Part shown: piece after piece, positions 4,591 through 6,515 of the stretch
How positions within the stretch are numbered: position 1 is the stretch's first letter
How the letters are laid out: each line of letters starts with the position of its first letter
Source of the DNA: Verrucomicrobiales bacterium
GTDB lineage: Bacteria; Verrucomicrobiota; Verrucomicrobiia; Limisphaerales; Palsa-1400
DNA length: 6,515 nucleotides
Assembly (NCBI GenBank): GCA_028293405.1
Contig: JAQGOW010000391.1
Coordinates: 1 to 6,515 of the forward strand
Direction: 5' to 3'
Translations under genes and position numbers: made by a program
Notes under the pieces: generated by a model
The model's database searches: none
Seen by the model: only the letters and a program-made list of their open reading frames with translations
Told to the model about the DNA's origin: nothing

Positions 4591-5574
4591 GTGAAACCGT
4601 TGACGATCTACACGACGAAGCTGAGCGATGCGCAAGCTACCGCGCTCGAGAATTACTTGCGTGAAGAAGATTTTACGTTTCGCGAAGTGCCCTATGCAAA
4701 GTTTGCGGGCGAGAAAAACAAAACGAACGTCGTGTTTTATCAAAGCGGCAAGCTCGTCGTGCAAGGGAAGGGCACGCAGGAGTTCGTGGAGTTCGTTCTG
4801 GAGCCACAGATTCTTCAGGAGGTAAAACTCGGTTACGAAACGATCCTTAATCCCGAGCTGCTCGCGCCTCGTATCGGCGTCGACGAAAGTGGCAAGGGCG
4901 ATTTCTTTGGGCCGATGTGCGTTGCTGGGGTGTATGTGAATGAATCGGTGATTGCGGCGTGGAAAGAAGCAGGCGTTCGCGATTCGAAAAATTTTTCAAG
5001 CGACCGACGCATTGCGGAAATCGCGGACATCATTCGAAAAACTCCCGGATGCGTTTACAGCGTGGTGCCGATCGGTAACGAAGCTTACAACCGCCTTTAT
5101 AGTACGATGCGCAGTGTGAATCTGGTGCTTGCGTGGGGGCATGCGCGCGTGATTGAAAATTTGATGGGCAATTCCGCGAATATGAATCCGCCGCCGGTGC
5201 GGGCGATCAGCGATCAATTTTCTTACGACAAAGCGACGGTGGGCAAAGCGCTGATGAAACTTGGTCGTGGAATCGAATTGGTGCAGCGGCATAAGGCGGA
5301 AGAAGACATTGCCGTCGCGGCGGCTTCTATCCTGGCACGAAATGAATTTGTGACTCGGCTCGCAGGGCTTTCAAAGCAATACGGGATGGTTTTGCCGAAA
5401 GGTGCGTCGGCAGCAGTCGATGCTGCGGCGAAGGAATTCATCGCAAAACACGGCGTCGAGAATCTGGCGAAAGTCGCCAAGATGCATTTCCGAACAGCCC
5501 TACGCGCGCAAGGTTTGCCCGAGCCTCCGAAGACGGAATGGAGACGGCCGACCAAGAAATCGGTAGACAACTGA
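4591..5574 (+). CDS. rnhC: Ribonuclease HIII
   Basis: RNase HIII cleaves the RNA strand of RNA-DNA hybrids. With the GTG at 4591 the protein has 327 residues. An N-terminal TBP-like hybrid-binding domain (about 1-80) holds VFYQSGKLVVQGKGT (48-62). The catalytic domain opens with GVDESGKGDFFGP (96-108), with active-site D98 and E99; DSKNF (131-135) and the AWGH block (181-184) follow, then D208 in ISDQFSYD and the acidic AEED before IAVAAASILAR (240-250). D98, E99, D208 and E237 fit the DEDE quartet that separates HIII from HII. The frame is open back to a TTG at 4552, which would add 13 residues with no family counterpart; GTG was chosen because the conserved domain begins just after it and the candidate promoter would start near 4549. 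No strong ribosome site is seen before either. The gene is divergent from mutY and 45 bp upstream of a peptidase gene. Confidence 0.93.
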   Translation: MKPLTIYTTKLSDAQATALENYLREEDFTFREVPYAKFAGEKNKTNVVFYQSGKLVVQGKGTQEFVEFVLEPQILQEVKLGYETILNPELLAPRIGVDESGKGDFFGPMCVAGVYVNESVIAAWKEAGVRDSKNFSSDRRIAEIADIIRKTPGCVYSVVPIGNEAYNRLYSTMRSVNLVLAWGHARVIENLMGNSANMNPPPVRAISDQFSYDKATVGKALMKLGRGIELVQRHKAEEDIAVAAASILARNEFVTRLAGLSKQYGMVLPKGASAAVDAAAKEFIAKHGVENLAKVAKMHFRTALRAQGLPEPPKTEWRRPTKKSVDN

Positions 5575-5619
5575 ATTGTTCCCCTTTATTTCGCGGGTAT
5601 CTGCTGTTAGATATTCAAG

Positions 5620-6515
5620 GTGATCTCTGTCCTGGAATATCTGGAAAAAAACAACAAACGGCTGGTGGGTGAATTATGCGATTACATTCGATTCCCCAGC
5701 GTCTCTGCGCAACCACAACACTCAAAAGATTTGGCAGCATGCGCCGACTGGGTTGTCGCGCATTGTAAAAAAATTGGTTTGGAGGCGCGCCTTTGTAAAA
5801 CCGCTGGCAATCCGATTGTGCTCGCGAAGACGCCGCGCAAGGCTGGGTCGAAGAAGCCGCATTACGTGGTGTATGGGCACTACGATGTTCAGCCGCCGGA
5901 GCCGTTTGAACTTTGGAAGACGCCGCCATTTGAGCCACGAATCCAGGGCGACTCGTTGTTCGCCCGCGGCTCCAGTGATAACAAGGGACAAAATTTTGCG
6001 CACCTCAGCGCGGTTGAAGCCTACTTGAAAACCGGCACCGAACTGCCTTGTGACATTACGTTTTTGATCGAGGGCGAAGAAGAAGTTGGTAGCAAAAGCC
6101 TTGGTTCATTCCTGAAAGACAATCGTCAGGAATTGAAATGTGAGGCGTTCGTGATTTCGGATACCGGCATGCCGAGCTTGCGCCACCCGGCGTTGACGTA
6201 TGCGTTGCGCGGGATCATTTCGGCCGAAGTCATTTTGCATGGACCGACGCGCGACCTGCACTCCGGGATTTACGGTGGCACGGTGGACAATCCGGCGATG
6301 GCGCTGAGTCAGTTGCTCGCACAACTTCGCGACAAAAATGGGAAGATCGCGATTCCCGGTTTCTACGACGATGTCGAGCCGCTTTCCGCTTATGAGCGTA
6401 AAGAAATGGCGAAGATGCCGATGACGGAAAAGCAATATCAGCAATTTCTCGGTGTGCCGAAGTTGTTTGGCGAAAAAGGATACACGTTTGTGGAACAACG
6501 CAGCGCACGGCCGAC
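5620..6515 (+). CDS. M20-family metallodipeptidase, 3' end outside the window
   Basis: The frame from GTG at 5620 stays open to the window edge, giving 298 residues of a family usually near 450-470. It encodes a di-zinc M20 peptidase of the CNDP/carnosine-dipeptidase-like group, which hydrolyses dipeptides or similar amides. Visible elements: RFPSVSA (24-30), the metal ligand H87 and catalytic D89 in YGHYDVQPPEPFELW, the bridging D120 in ARGSSDNKGQ, the general base E154 and ligand E155 in EGEEEVGS, D181 in ISDTGMP, and the lid-domain RDLHSGIYGGTVDNP with its conserved histidine. The last metal histidine would lie beyond the edge. A TAG at 5608-5610 closes the frame upstream and there is no in-frame ATG near the family's N-terminus, so GTG 5620 is the best start; its ribosome site is weak. 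It may be co-transcribed with rnhC, 45 bp before it, since no terminator hairpin is seen in that gap. Confidence 0.92.
   Translation, partial: MISVLEYLEKNNKRLVGELCDYIRFPSVSAQPQHSKDLAACADWVVAHCKKIGLEARLCKTAGNPIVLAKTPRKAGSKKPHYVVYGHYDVQPPEPFELWKTPPFEPRIQGDSLFARGSSDNKGQNFAHLSAVEAYLKTGTELPCDITFLIEGEEEVGSKSLGSFLKDNRQELKCEAFVISDTGMPSLRHPALTYALRGIISAEVILHGPTRDLHSGIYGGTVDNPAMALSQLLAQLRDKNGKIAIPGFYDDVEPLSAYERKEMAKMPMTEKQYQQFLGVPKLFGEKGYTFVEQRSARP

Noticed and set aside
4986..4997. GAAAAATTTTTC palindrome as a terminator or binding site
   Set aside because: It is a short A/T run inside rnhC encoding the conserved DSKNFS region, and is easily explained by Lys-Asn-Phe codons.
5575..5619. Terminator or promoter between rnhC and the peptidase gene
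   Set aside because: The 45-bp gap shows no hairpin with a T-run and no convincing -35/-10 pair.
5669..6028. Separate small gene or a frameshift at the start of the peptidase
   Set aside because: The GTG frame from 5620 is unbroken and carries all M20 motifs in order; the 5669 frame has no recognisable content.

Overview
The window looks like part of a chromosome from the PVC group of bacteria, most likely a verrucomicrobium. The reasons are a bacterial microcompartment (BMC) vertex protein translationally coupled to an extended class II aldolase, an arrangement known from the sugar-degrading BMC loci of Planctomycetes and Verrucomicrobia, a type III RNase H, and moderate GC content. This assignment is inferred from gene content, not from a search.

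Layout: bases 1-176 are non-coding and carry an unusual repeat patch. Copies of TGCGAC spaced about one helical turn apart face a 10-bp tandem array of CACCCAGT, and the two halves can pair; two T7 tracts follow. Next comes a tight four-gene + strand operon (177-3460): a BMC pentameric vertex protein, a class II aldolase with N- and C-terminal extensions (the C-terminal one resembling an encapsulation peptide), a Can-type beta-carbonic anhydrase, and a TIM-barrel protein that looks like a class I (DeoC/FbaB/LacD-like) aldolase with a flexible tail. Gene junctions are -4, +2 and +4 nt, so co-expression is likely. mutY then runs on the - strand (3441-4493), overlapping the operon's last gene tail-to-tail by 20 bp. 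A 97-bp divergent spacer separates it from rnhC (RNase HIII, + strand), which is followed after 45 bp by a GTG-started M20-family metallodipeptidase that runs off the right edge.

How the genes may work together: the class II aldolase would cleave a deoxysugar phosphate such as fuculose- or rhamnulose-1-phosphate to DHAP and lactaldehyde. The BMC shell, whose vertices need the first gene product, would contain the aldehyde. The carbonic anhydrase and the second aldolase-like barrel are not obvious parts of that chemistry and are the most interesting parts of the operon. Other shell proteins, aldehyde dehydrogenase, PduL and kinase genes are not in this window and would have to lie to the left or elsewhere. 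The right half (mutY, rnhC, peptidase) looks like ordinary housekeeping; its oddities are an 18-bp perfect palindrome that encodes the 8-oxoG-recognition loop of MutY and a dyad at the putative rnhC promoter.
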